Assembly (NCBI GenBank): GCA_964609695.1
Contig: CAZSSP010000004.1
Span: 132,051 to 196,050 of the forward strand
From: JAGNHS01 sp964609695
GTDB lineage: Bacteria; Bdellovibrionota; UBA2428
DNA length: 64,000 nt
Direction: 5' to 3'
Shown here: piece by piece, positions 52,409 through 61,066 of the stretch
How the letters are laid out: each line of letters opens with the position of its first letter
How positions within the stretch are numbered: the stretch's first letter is position 1
Position numbers and translations under genes: made by a program
The notes under the pieces: generated by a model
Databases searched by the model: none
Seen by the model: the letters and a program-made list of their open reading frames with translations, nothing else
Told to the model about the DNA's origin: nothing

Positions 52409-53193
52409 GCGCTGCTTTAGAAATTAAAAATTTGAGTATTCAATTTGGCGGCTTAAAGGCCGTAAACGATTTTTCCTACAGTATTCCTGAAAGAGGAATC
52501 TATGGGCTTATTGGTCCCAATGGTGCAGGAAAAACTACGGTATTTAATTTATTAACAAGCGTTTATTCGCCAAGCTCAGGAAATGTTCTAAGTTTTGGGA
52601 AATCCTTAGTGGGTAAAAAAACTTTTGAAATCACGAAGCATGGATTGGCCCGAACATTCCAAAACATTCGCTTGTTTAAAGATCTAACTGTTTTAGAAAA
52701 TGTATTAATTGCGCTCGATCACAATCCTACTTTAAAACACCATTCGCTTTTTTCTGCAGTATTTAGATTCCCTAAGTTTGTTCAGTCTGAATCTGCAAAA
52801 GTTGAAAAAGCCAAAGAATATTTAGGTATCTTTAAATTACAAACTAAGGCCGAAGAACGTGCTGCCAATTTGTCTTATGGTGATCAACGTCGGCTTGAGA
52901 TTGTGCGTGCAATGGCCACTGGAGCTAAGGTTTTGCTTTTAGACGAGCCGGCGGCTGGTATGAATCCTAAGGAAACTGCCAAGTTGCTCGATAATATCCG
53001 TGAAATTCGAGATTCCTATAATATGACTATTTTATTAATTGAACATGATATGAAATTTGTAATGGGAATTTGCGAGCGAATAGCTGTTCTTGATTATGGA
53101 GTTAAAATTGCTGAAGGAACTCCTAGTGAAATACAAAAAAATCCAAAAGTGATTGAGGCCTATTTAGGTCGTCCAGCGGAGGCTAGCCAATGA
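52405..53193 (+). CDS. livG: Branched-chain amino-acid ABC transporter ATPase LivG
   Basis: 262-aa ABC ATPase. Walker A GPNGAGKTT, LivG-specific GLARTFQNIRLF, signature LSYGDQRRLEI, Walker B LLLDEPAAGMN and the switch His in LIEHDM. Overlaps livM and livF by 4 bases on each side. Confidence 0.95.
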   Translation: MSAALEIKNLSIQFGGLKAVNDFSYSIPERGIYGLIGPNGAGKTTVFNLLTSVYSPSSGNVLSFGKSLVGKKTFEITKHGLARTFQNIRLFKDLTVLENVLIALDHNPTLKHHSLFSAVFRFPKFVQSESAKVEKAKEYLGIFKLQTKAEERAANLSYGDQRRLEIVRAMATGAKVLLLDEPAAGMNPKETAKLLDNIREIRDSYNMTILLIEHDMKFVMGICERIAVLDYGVKIAEGTPSEIQKNPKVIEAYLGRPAEASQ

Positions 53194-53909
53194 GCACGCC
53201 AATGTTGGAAGTTAAAGATCTTTCTGTAAACTATGGAGCCATTCAGGCTCTTGATAAGTTGTCTTTTCAAGTTCAAAAAGGTGAAATACTAAGCTTGATA
53301 GGTTCTAATGGAGCGGGGAAAACAACTTGTTTAAGAAGCATTTCAGGGTTGGTGAAAATTTCTGGCGGAAGCATTAATTATTTGGGTGAGAAGATTTCTG
53401 GTCTTCCTGCTCACAAAATTGTACAGCGTCGCCTTTATCAAAGTCCTGAGGGTCGAGGAATTTTTTTAAATTTGTCGGTCAGTGAAAATCTTGATTTAGG
53501 GGCTTGGTGTATTAAAGATAAAAATCTTTATAAGCAAAATCTCGAAAAAGCCTTTGAACTTTTTCCTCGATTAAAAGAGAGGCAAAATCAAAATGCTGGA
53601 ACTCTGAGTGGAGGGGAGCAGCAAATGTTGGCTATTGCTAGAGCCCTTATGGGGAGTCCCGAGTTATTGTTGCTTGATGAACCCAGTCTAGGCTTAGCTC
53701 CGCAAATTATCGAAAAAATATTTGAAATTATCAAAGACATTAATAAGCAAGGCGTAACTATACTTTTAGTTGAGCAAAATGCTCTTCAAGCTTTGCAAAT
53801 TTCTCATAGAGGTTTAGTTCTAGAGACGGGCCATTTAGCTATGCAGGGTGACTCAAAAGACTTACTCAATTCCGACGAAGTTAGGCGAGCTTATCTAGGC
53901 GAAGCCTAG
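53190..53909 (+). CDS. livF: Branched-chain amino-acid ABC transporter ATPase LivF
   Basis: 239-aa ABC ATPase. Walker A GSNGAGKTT, RRLYQSPEGRGIF (the LivF-type Q-loop region), signature LSGGEQQMLAI, Walker B LLLDEPSLGLAP, and LVEQNA in the switch position. The last codons and stop are part of a triplicated 25-base repeat that runs on into the intergenic region. Confidence 0.95.
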   Translation: MSTPMLEVKDLSVNYGAIQALDKLSFQVQKGEILSLIGSNGAGKTTCLRSISGLVKISGGSINYLGEKISGLPAHKIVQRRLYQSPEGRGIFLNLSVSENLDLGAWCIKDKNLYKQNLEKAFELFPRLKERQNQNAGTLSGGEQQMLAIARALMGSPELLLLDEPSLGLAPQIIEKIFEIIKDINKQGVTILLVEQNALQALQISHRGLVLETGHLAMQGDSKDLLNSDEVRRAYLGEA

Positions 53910-53972
53910 TAAAATAGGAAATGGCGAAGCCTAGTAAAAAAGTAGAAGGCGAAGCCTAGCAATAATTTTAAA
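53898..53972 (+). repeat. Three tandem 25-base repeats beginning in the end of livF
   Basis: The 12-mer GGCGAAGCCTAG recurs at 53898, 53923 and 53948, an exact 25-base period with A-rich, diverged spacers. The first copy encodes the last residues and stop of LivF. Each copy contains GGC-GAA-GCC, a small hairpin; copy 1 extends to CTAGGC-GAA-GCCTAG (53895-53909). A partial duplication of the gene's 3' end is the simplest explanation. Confidence 0.85.
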
Positions 53973-53977
53973 AGTCT

Positions 53978-54337
53978 TTATTTTTGAATTAATTTATTTA
54001 CACATTCGTCCATAATACTTTTTGACTGAGTGATTTCGCTCATCAAATTTTGAGGAAAGAGTAAAAAACCAAAAACGTAGGTGGCTGGTAACCCTAATTT
54101 CATTTTTTCAGCAGCATTAGCATAACAAGTGCATTGTTTTTTAAGGGCTATTTCTGGAGCTTCGTTTACCACTTGACGATATTTCTCCAATTTTTCTTGA
54201 GAAATATTAGTGATGTCTGAACAGCCCTCAATAATTTTTTGTTTTAAATCAAAAGGGTAATTTTTTGTGTAAACTTTTATTCCCCTTGAAATTGTAAATC
54301 CGAATATAGCAATAAGAATTAAGGTTTTGATGCCCAT
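53978..54337 (-). CDS. Small exported or membrane-anchored protein of unknown function
   Basis: 119 aa. N-terminal hydrophobic stretch (IKTLILIAIFGFTISRG), then a helical part with KKQCTCYANAAEKMK; two Cys two residues apart, plus single Cys at CSDI and ECVN, so up to two disulfides. No family recognised. It follows the Nudix gene by 47 bases on the same strand. Confidence 0.65.
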   Translation of the reverse strand: MGIKTLILIAIFGFTISRGIKVYTKNYPFDLKQKIIEGCSDITNISQEKLEKYRQVVNEAPEIALKKQCTCYANAAEKMKLGLPATYVFGFLLFPQNLMSEITQSKSIMDECVNKLIQK

Positions 54338-54384
54338 CCTGCTATAGAATACTCTAATTTTAATATTTTAAATGAAAATAGAAA

Positions 54385-54936
54385 TTATTTTCTATTTAGA
54401 AGGGCGTCTTTTAGTTCCTGTATATATTCTTTCGAAGGTTCAAATAATTTTTCTGGTATTTCTCCAAGATTATACCAAGAAAGATTTTTAACTTTTGTGG
54501 GCTCTTGAGATTCTAGCTCACCATCAAAAAAAGCATGTAAAACAAAAACTCTAAAAAACTTATTCTTGGGGGCACCCTCATCGAGGGTTAAGGTGGTTAA
54601 TATCCACTTAAATGAAGTGAGCGTGATTCCGAGCTCTTCAAAAACTTCTCTGTGTGCAGCAACTTCGGGGCTTTCTCCTGGATCTATTTTTCCTCCAATA
54701 AGACCCCAGGAGTCAGTGCCTGAGCTTTCTTCACCTCTTTGTCCAAAAAGCCATTGCCCATTTCTTTCTACAACTATAACAACGGCATCTGTGGTGTCTT
54801 CGGCAAAGGGTTGATGCACGCTTTGAATGTCTGATGGGAAAGGATCGCCTTCAGATATTAAAACCGATTCACACGCTAAAATTTGAAATTGTGAAAGGAC
54901 TGTTAACAGGAATAATAGAAAGAATTTTCTATTCAA
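54385..54936 (-). CDS. Nudix hydrolase with an N-terminal export signal
   Basis: 183 aa. A complete Nudix box GX5EX7REUXEEXGU spans residues 82-104 (Gly82, Glu88, Arg96, Glu97, Glu100, Glu101). The N-terminus is a classical signal peptide (FFLLFLLTVLSQFQILAC), possibly a lipobox with Cys22. The start is TTG at 54936 with GGGAG six bases upstream. Nudix enzymes cleave nucleoside diphosphates linked to another group and usually act in the cytoplasm. Export of one is unusual. Fold assignment is firm, substrate unknown. Confidence 0.88.
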   Translation of the reverse strand: MNRKFFLLFLLTVLSQFQILACESVLISEGDPFPSDIQSVHQPFAEDTTDAVVIVVERNGQWLFGQRGEESSGTDSWGLIGGKIDPGESPEVAAHREVFEELGITLTSFKWILTTLTLDEGAPKNKFFRVFVLHAFFDGELESQEPTKVKNLSWYNLGEIPEKLFEPSKEYIQELKDALLNRK

Positions 54937-55101
54937 AGTGTACTCCCAACCCCAATGACACTGAAGTTTTATGATTATTAATATGAAGATTGATTTTGGT
55001 CAGCCGTTTTATAAAATTTTTAAATTTGAATTTGGTTAGATCGACTATTGATTTTAAAGTCTTTCAAAGTTTAAATTGTTTCCTTTGAAGAGGAGCTATT
55101 T

Positions 55102-55638
55102 ATGAATTTAAAACCCTTATTAGGTGCCGTTCTTTTGTTTGCTTGTGTTTTGACTTTGTCTGCCAAAGAGGGCGATCGTTATAATATTCGAGTGGCTCCT
55201 ATATCTGTATTGGCTCAGGTTTGGAATCTCGAATCAGACTTTAAAGTTTCAGAACAATTCACTTTGGGGCCTAACGTGGCTTACTACATTCATAAAGCTT
55301 CCGGCGTACAAACTTCTGCCTATGTTTTGGGAGCAAGAGCCAATTGGTTTCCAGTGAATGGAGTTTTTAATAGTGGCTTTTATATAGGCCCTAGCCTGTC
55401 TTATGTTGGTGTTAAGGCTCAGCAAGATAAAGTGGAAGCTTCTCTAAGCGTGTGGCAGTTAACAGCTGTGGGCGGATATCATTGGTTTTGGGATAGTGGA
55501 TTCAATTTGAATTTAGGTGCTGGTGGAACTTATCAAAATTGGCCAGATTACGTGACCGTCAATGGGAAAAAGATTTCACTAGAGACTTATGAAAATATGA
55601 CTCTCGCCATAGAGTTTACTTTGGGCTGGTCTTTTTAA
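55102..55638 (+). CDS. Small outer-membrane beta-barrel protein
   Basis: 178 aa. Signal peptide MNLKPLLGAVLLFACVLTLSA, then about eight amphipathic strands (RYNIRVAPISVLAQVWNLESDF, FTLGPNVAYYI, GFYIGPSLSYVG, AVGGYHWFW and others) ending in Phe (LGWSF), the classical barrel C-terminus. Size and pattern resemble OmpA/OmpX-type or DUF3575-type eight-stranded barrels; no exact family. Ribosome site GAGGAG seven bases before the ATG. Monocistronic, convergent with ftsK. Confidence 0.78.
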   Translation: MNLKPLLGAVLLFACVLTLSAKEGDRYNIRVAPISVLAQVWNLESDFKVSEQFTLGPNVAYYIHKASGVQTSAYVLGARANWFPVNGVFNSGFYIGPSLSYVGVKAQQDKVEASLSVWQLTAVGGYHWFWDSGFNLNLGAGGTYQNWPDYVTVNGKKISLETYENMTLAIEFTLGWSF

Positions 55639-55667
55639 AAGTCTAGTAAAACTTTTTTTATTGAAAC

Positions 55668-57896
55668 TTAAATTATAACTTCTCTTGGTTTCCCAGCCGC
55701 TGCTGATTCTCCTACTATTCCTGCGTTCTCAAGTTGTTCCATGATTCTAGCTGCTCGCGTGTAGCCAATTTGAAAGCGTCTTTGAATGAGTGAAGTTGAA
55801 ATGTTTCCTTTTTCTTTGGCGAAGTGAACTACGTCTTTAAAAAGTGGATCGCGTTGTCCTTCGTCTGCTGCCAATAATTCATCGGAGTCTTGTTCCTGTA
55901 GAATTTCTTCTTTGTATTCGGGTTCACCTTGAGAGCGCCAGAAGTCACAGACTTTTTCTACTTCGGCATCAGACACAAAGGAACCTTGCATTCTTCTAAG
56001 GCCCATGGGGCCCGTATTTGTAAAAAACATATCGCCTTTTCCAAGGAGCAGTTCTGCGCCGGAGCTATCTAGAATAATGCGACTATCACTGGCTGAGGCT
56101 ACTCGGAGAGCGGCTCGGCTTGGGCAGTTACTTTTAATTAAACCTGTTACAACATCGGCGGAAGGTCTTTGAGTGGCCATGATCAAATGTATGCCAGCCG
56201 CTCTCGCAAGTTGGCTTAATCTAACAATGGATTGCTCAACATCTTTTTTTCCAGTGAGCATGAGCTCTGCAAGCTCATCGATAATGATAACAATATAAGG
56301 GTAAGGCTGTAGATTTTCGTTTTCAGCTTTTCCTGATTTTTGTAATTCAATAATTCTTTGATTGTATGTTTCTAAATTTTTAGCAGAGAGTTTTTGCATT
56401 TCCAAATAGCGTCGTTTTGTTTCATTAACGGCCCATTTTAAGGCTTGTGAAGCGTCTCCTGAATCGTTCACAATAGGTAAAAGCAAATGAGGAATGTCTT
56501 CGTAAATTTTAAATTCTACAAGTTTAGGGTCAACAATAATGAGTCTTAAATAGTCTGGAGTGTAGCGGCAAAGTAGACCCGTTAAAATCGAATTTACCAA
56601 TACTGATTTACCCATGTTAGTAGCGCCGCCGATTAAAAGGTGGGGCATTCGAGAAAGATCTTCAACAATAGGGTGTCCTTCAATATCTTTTCCCAGCACT
56701 AGAGGAAGTTTTTGTCGGGCAGATTTATCGAGTGTCGTTTCAAATACATCACGTAAGACAATGTCGTCTTTGTCGTCGTTAGGAACTTCAATTCCTGCTA
56801 CGGATTTGCCGGGAATGGGCGCCACTATACGAATGGCCGGTGCGCCAAGGGTCATGGCAAGATCGGTAGAAACTGACATGAGTTTTTGTACACGAACACC
56901 TGGAGCGGGTTGAAATTCATAAAGTGTAATTGTGGGGCCTGGTGAAATCTCTGTGATTTCACCTTGAATATCGAAACTTTTTAAAGCTGAAGAAATCTTT
57001 TTTGCGGTTTCGATAAGTTCTTGTTTGTCCACTGAGCGTGCAACTCTAGTGGGTTTCTCAAGAAGTGAAATGGGTGGAAGGTCCCAGTGTCTATTGCTTG
57101 ATGTGACCGTCGTAGGTAGCGCACTTTGATTTTGTTTTTGAGCAATTTGTTGTTTTTGTCGAATAAGAGGAGTGCCCTCGATGAATGTGCTTTCTGTATT
57201 CGTGCTAATAACTTCTTCAGATTTTTTTTCTTGGTTATGAGCGTTGGTGTTTATTTCGGAACTTGTAATTTTTGGACTGCCATCTCCGCCCTTGTGAAGA
57301 GGTGTGAGTTCAATAATCTTTTTTATAAAATCAGGGGCTGAGTCGATTCCTTTTAGCAAAGAGTCAGCAACTAATTGAGGAAGTTGTTCCCACCATACAA
57401 AGCAAAATGCCCATAACAATAAAACTACAAAAAAATAGGAACCTACAACACCAACTACAGAGCGACTGAGTTCGGCGAGTGTAACGCCCACCAGTCCCTC
57501 GGCCGGAAAACTTCTATTTTCATTTGGAAAATGCAAAAGACTTACAAAAAGAGTTAGTGCACCTAAAAGGAATGAAAGTGAAGTCCAAAATCTTCCACCC
57601 ATAACATAGAGGCGTTCGCTGGGATTTTTTATAATTCTAAAAACAGCAGTGGCTAAAAGCAGGGGCCAAACCCAGGCAAGATGTCCGAAGAGTTGAAAAA
57701 AAGCGTCTGCAGTCCAAGAACCAACAATGCCTAATAAGTTTTTAGGGTCCTGCCATTGGTTGGAAAGTGTATTGAGGCTTGGGTCTTGGGGGTTATAAGA
57801 AAAAAGACTCAAGCCCAGAAAAAGAGCGCCGATAAAGAATAAAACTGGTCTTGCCCAAGCGGGCGAATTCCTTGTTCCTTTTGATGACGAAGCCAT
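55668..57896 (-). CDS. ftsK: FtsK/SpoIIIE DNA translocase
   Basis: 742 aa. Four membrane helices in the first 175 residues, a short linker (about 180-290) and the motor: GAPAIRIVAPIPGK, Walker A GGATNMGKS (about residues 420-432), Walker B VIIIDELAEL, and the ATQRPSADVVTG and RIILDSSGAELLLGKGDM stretches. The C-terminal winged-helix gamma domain (VHFAKEKGNISTSLIQRRFQIGYTRAARIMEQLE), which reads KOPS-type sites, is present. It pumps chromosome DNA at division and activates dif recombination. The linker is short compared with E. coli FtsK. Confidence 0.95.
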   Translation of the reverse strand: MASSSKGTRNSPAWARPVLFFIGALFLGLSLFSYNPQDPSLNTLSNQWQDPKNLLGIVGSWTADAFFQLFGHLAWVWPLLLATAVFRIIKNPSERLYVMGGRFWTSLSFLLGALTLFVSLLHFPNENRSFPAEGLVGVTLAELSRSVVGVVGSYFFVVLLLWAFCFVWWEQLPQLVADSLLKGIDSAPDFIKKIIELTPLHKGGDGSPKITSSEINTNAHNQEKKSEEVISTNTESTFIEGTPLIRQKQQIAQKQNQSALPTTVTSSNRHWDLPPISLLEKPTRVARSVDKQELIETAKKISSALKSFDIQGEITEISPGPTITLYEFQPAPGVRVQKLMSVSTDLAMTLGAPAIRIVAPIPGKSVAGIEVPNDDKDDIVLRDVFETTLDKSARQKLPLVLGKDIEGHPIVEDLSRMPHLLIGGATNMGKSVLVNSILTGLLCRYTPDYLRLIIVDPKLVEFKIYEDIPHLLLPIVNDSGDASQALKWAVNETKRRYLEMQKLSAKNLETYNQRIIELQKSGKAENENLQPYPYIVIIIDELAELMLTGKKDVEQSIVRLSQLARAAGIHLIMATQRPSADVVTGLIKSNCPSRAALRVASASDSRIILDSSGAELLLGKGDMFFTNTGPMGLRRMQGSFVSDAEVEKVCDFWRSQGEPEYKEEILQEQDSDELLAADEGQRDPLFKDVVHFAKEKGNISTSLIQRRFQIGYTRAARIMEQLENAGIVGESAAAGKPREVII

Positions 57897-57953
57897 GAAG
57901 ATCCCCCTAGAGGTACTATGACATCTTTCTACATCCTCGAATATAATGAACTA

Positions 57954-57982
57954 TTGACAGCCTCTTTTGCCCCGCATAAGAA
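57954..57982 (+). promoter_or_regulatory. Candidate promoter of rho
   Basis: TTGACA (57954-57959), 17-base spacer, TAAGAA (57977-57982). Gives a leader of about 63 bases. The -10 box is weak. A strong ribosome site, GGAGGA, precedes the rho ATG by about 10 bases. Confidence 0.45.
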
Positions 57983-58051
57983 CGAGTCATCCCAAAAATT
58001 GAAATCTATTCCAAAAAAAATCAATAAATATATCCCGGAGGAACTACTCAC

Positions 58052-59659
58052 ATGACAGACGAAGGCTCAAAATCAGCAGAAGTACGTAAAAATCGTCTCA
58101 AAAAAACTACTGAAGTAAAGTCTGAGCACAGACGACCAGCACGTGGCCATCATTATAAATCCAATGGTCATCGCGATAACAGAAATGAAGCCGCTCCAGA
58201 AGAAAGTCGAACTAGTGAAGTGAGTGAAGCTTCTGAGAAGCAGGCTACTAGTGTTGAAGCTCAAGAGACTCAGGAACTTCGAACACCTGATCAAACTAAT
58301 CAAAATCAAAACAGCAAAGTTGAAGCAACACGCGTGCAACAAGCGCAAGTAGAAGAAGTTCAAGCTGAGCCTGTAGCACCCCCAGCTCCTATTAAACCAC
58401 CTAAAGATAAACTCGATCTTCGGGAATTGAAAAAGATTGATATTAAGGAGCTCATTTCTTTGGGCGGTCTTTATAATATTGAAAATGCCCAAGGAATGCG
58501 TCGCCAAGACCTTTCCTTCTCCATTCTCCAAGCGCACGCACGTGCGAACGGAGAGATTTGGACTGAAGGTGTTATTGAAATTTTGCAAGATGGTTTCGGG
58601 TTTTTGCGCTCTCCCGATTATAACTATTTGGCCGGCCCCGACGATATTTACGTAAGTCCAAGTCAAATTCGTAAATGGCATTTGAGAACTGGCGACACCA
58701 TTACTGGACAGGTTCGGCCTCCAAATCACGGCGAGCGTTATTTCGCCGTATTAAAAATTGATACTGTAAACGGCCAAGAGCCCGAAAAAGCTAGAGATAA
58801 AGTACTTTTTGAAAATCTCACCCCTCTTTATCCAAAAGAACGTTTAAAGATGGAATACGACCCTACAAACATGACAACTCGGGTAATCGATCTTTTTTGC
58901 CCAATTGGAAAGGGTCAGCGAGCTTTAATTGTAGCGCCTCCAAGAGCCGGTAAAACTGTTATGCTTCAAGATATCGCACATGCGATCACTACAAATAATC
59001 CTGATACAAAGCTTATTGTTTTGCTTATTGATGAGCGACCTGAAGAAGTGACCGATATGAAACGTTCGGTTAAGGGCGAAGTTGTTAGCTCAACTTTCGA
59101 TGAACCAGCTTCACGGCACGTTCAAGTTGCTGAAATGGTTATTGAAAAGGCAAAACGCTTAGTTGAACACGGTAAAGATGTAGTTATTCTTCTAGATTCA
59201 ATCACTCGATTGGGGCGAGCTTATAACTCAGTTGTTCCACCGTCTGGAAAGATTCTCTCGGGTGGTGTGGATTCTAATGCCCTTCAGAGACCCAAGAGAT
59301 TCTTTGGTGCTGCGCGTAACACCGAGCAGGGTGGAAGCTTAACAATTGTGGCTACCGCTCTAATAGATACTGGAAGCCGTATGGACGAAGTTATCTTTGA
59401 AGAGTTCAAAGGAACGGGCAATATGGAAATCTGTTTGGACCGTAAACTCATGGAAAAACGCATATTTCCGTGTATGGACATATCAAAATCAGCGACTCGA
59501 AAAGAAGAGCTTTTAACTGATATGGACACTTTAAAGCGTCTATGGATTCTGCGTAAGGTTTTACAACCTATGAATACTATTGACAGTATGGAGTTCTTGC
59601 TCGACAAACTGAACAGAACAAAAACGAATGCAGAATTCGTTAGCAACATGAATGGCTAA
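58052..59659 (+). CDS. rho: Transcription termination factor Rho with a long N-terminal extension
   Basis: RNA-dependent ATPase that ends transcripts. The canonical protein starts near residue 120 (LDLRELKKIDIKELISLG), with RNA-binding GFGFLRSPDYNYLAGPDDIYVSPSQIR, Walker A PPRAGKT (Lys301), LIDERPEEVTDM and the Q-loop/secondary RNA site. In front of it lies a Glu/Gln/Thr-rich, low-complexity segment of about 120 residues with no predicted fold. It begins with a basic run (KNRLKKTTEVKSEHRRPARGHH). 535 aa in all, against 419 in E. coli. Confidence 0.96.
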   Translation: MTDEGSKSAEVRKNRLKKTTEVKSEHRRPARGHHYKSNGHRDNRNEAAPEESRTSEVSEASEKQATSVEAQETQELRTPDQTNQNQNSKVEATRVQQAQVEEVQAEPVAPPAPIKPPKDKLDLRELKKIDIKELISLGGLYNIENAQGMRRQDLSFSILQAHARANGEIWTEGVIEILQDGFGFLRSPDYNYLAGPDDIYVSPSQIRKWHLRTGDTITGQVRPPNHGERYFAVLKIDTVNGQEPEKARDKVLFENLTPLYPKERLKMEYDPTNMTTRVIDLFCPIGKGQRALIVAPPRAGKTVMLQDIAHAITTNNPDTKLIVLLIDERPEEVTDMKRSVKGEVVSSTFDEPASRHVQVAEMVIEKAKRLVEHGKDVVILLDSITRLGRAYNSVVPPSGKILSGGVDSNALQRPKRFFGAARNTEQGGSLTIVATALIDTGSRMDEVIFEEFKGTGNMEICLDRKLMEKRIFPCMDISKSATRKEELLTDMDTLKRLWILRKVLQPMNTIDSMEFLLDKLNRTKTNAEFVSNMNG

Positions 59660-59686
59660 GAAATCTGTGTTAAAGGGATAAAGATT

Positions 59687-59887
59687 ATGAAATCAGATAT
59701 TCACCCAAAAATTAAAGAATGCAAAGTGATGTGTGCATGTGGAAATAATTTCACAACTCGCGCTATTTTCCCCGAGCTTAAAATTGATATTTGCAACGTT
59801 TGTCATCCTTTCTTTACTGGAAAGATGAAGCTTCTAGATACTGAAGGTCGCGTTGATAAATTCATGCGAAAATACGGCAAGAAGTAG
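59687..59887 (+). CDS. rpmE: Ribosomal protein bL31, zinc-binding form
   Basis: 66 aa. Zinc ligands CAC (residues 17-19) and CNVC (37-40) identify the Cys-containing form. Typical ending DKFMRKYGKK. 27 bases after rho, with GGGATAAAG upstream, so probably co-transcribed; an intrinsic terminator follows. Confidence 0.95.
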   Translation: MKSDIHPKIKECKVMCACGNNFTTRAIFPELKIDICNVCHPFFTGKMKLLDTEGRVDKFMRKYGKK

Positions 59888-59908
59888 ATTCGCACGGTAT
59901 ATATTTTT

Positions 59909-59946
59909 AAAGGCATTCTTCCTTAACGGGAAGAATGCCTTTTTTA
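59909..59946 (+). terminator. Rho-independent terminator after rpmE
   Basis: Perfect 14-bp stem 59909-59922 with 59929-59942, 6-base loop TTAACG, followed by a T-run. Separates rho-rpmE from prfA, whose translation starts 29 bases later. Confidence 0.92.
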
Positions 59947-59974
59947 TTTTTTGTTATAAGGATTTGCTAAGACA

Positions 59975-61066
59975 ATGGCTTTTACACCTTCAGACGTCAT
60001 GATCAAAAGGCTCGATGAAATCGAGCGTCGATATCTGTTGTTAAATGAGCAACTCTCTCAACCTGAAGTTGTTCAAAACAGAGAAGAGTTTTCAAAACTT
60101 TCAAGAGAACATTCCTCTTTTGAAGAAACCATAAGACTTTTTAGAAAATTTAAAAGTGATATTCAAAATTACCAAGATGCTAGAGCCTTAGTTTCTGATT
60201 CTTCCGACAAAGACATGAGAGATTTGGCTCAGGCCGAAATTGCTGAACTCGAGCCAGAGCTTTTAGAAACAGAAAAAAAACTACAAATTTTACTCATGCC
60301 TCAAGATCCCAATGATGCCAAGAACTCTGTTTTAGAAATCAGGGCCGGTGTGGGTGGAGAAGAAGCAGGATTGTTTGTATTTGAATTGTTTCGAGCTTAC
60401 CAAAGATATTGCGATAAGCAGGGTTGGAAATGGGAACTTCTTTCAATTTCTGAAAATGCTACAGGCGGCTACAAAGAAGTTATTGGTTTGATTGAGGGAG
60501 ATAAAGTTTACTCAAAATTAAAATATGAATCTGGAGTTCATAGGGTACAACGTGTTCCTAAAACAGAAGCTTCAGGAAGAATTCATACAAGCACGGTGAC
60601 TGTAGCCGTACTACCGGAAGCTGATGAAGTTGATATCGAAATTAATCCTAATGATTTGAGAATTGATGTGTATCGTGCGGGTGGCCACGGTGGACAAAGT
60701 GTAAACACGACGGATTCTGCAGTTCGAATCACTTATTTGCCGACCAACGAAGTTGTTGTTTGCCAAGATGAAAAATCCCAGTTGAAAAATAAAAATAAAG
60801 CTATGAAAGTTCTTCGATCAAGGTTGTTGGAAAAAGCCATTGAAGAACAACAAAGCAAATTATCTGCCGAGAGACGAAGTCAGGTGGGTGCTGGTTTTAG
60901 AAACGAAAGAATTAGAACTTATAATTTTCCTCAAGGTCGAGTCACAGATCATAGAATTGGTTTAACAAGTCACAATATCGCTGGTGTGATGAATGGAGAT
61001 TTTTTAGAATTCACTCAAGCACTGACAGATCACTACCAAATGTTACAAATGAAGAATGAAACCTGA
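59975..61066 (+). CDS. prfA: Peptide chain release factor 1
   Basis: 363 aa. Recognises UAA/UAG; the GGQ that triggers peptidyl-tRNA hydrolysis is at residues 239-241 in RAGGHGGQSVNTTDSAVRI. The PAT-type anticodon-like region lies near residues 185-200 (VPKTEASGRIHTST). AAGGA 12 bases before the ATG. Overlaps prmC, which methylates this Gln, by 11 bases. Confidence 0.96.
   Translation: MAFTPSDVMIKRLDEIERRYLLLNEQLSQPEVVQNREEFSKLSREHSSFEETIRLFRKFKSDIQNYQDARALVSDSSDKDMRDLAQAEIAELEPELLETEKKLQILLMPQDPNDAKNSVLEIRAGVGGEEAGLFVFELFRAYQRYCDKQGWKWELLSISENATGGYKEVIGLIEGDKVYSKLKYESGVHRVQRVPKTEASGRIHTSTVTVAVLPEADEVDIEINPNDLRIDVYRAGGHGGQSVNTTDSAVRITYLPTNEVVVCQDEKSQLKNKNKAMKVLRSRLLEKAIEEQQSKLSAERRSQVGAGFRNERIRTYNFPQGRVTDHRIGLTSHNIAGVMNGDFLEFTQALTDHYQMLQMKNET

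Noticed and set aside
53898..53972. Three regular repeats as a CRISPR array
   Set aside because: Units are 12 bases with 13-base A-rich spacers, too short, and no cas genes are near; better explained as tandem duplication of the livF end.
54366..54388. Terminator after the Nudix gene
   Set aside because: The inverted repeat AAATAGAAA/TTTCTATTT is purely A/T-rich, overlaps the stop codon and lacks a G/C stem; too weak to call.
55637..55658. Terminator between the small barrel gene and ftsK
   Set aside because: Only six weak base pairs (AAAAGT/ACTTTT) before a T-run; could be real but not supported enough for a feature.
58073..58729. 218-residue open frame opposite rho
   Set aside because: Antisense to the low-complexity N-terminus of Rho; repetitive codons there remove stops on the other strand. 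Composition (Phe/Ser/Leu-rich) is that of a shadow frame.
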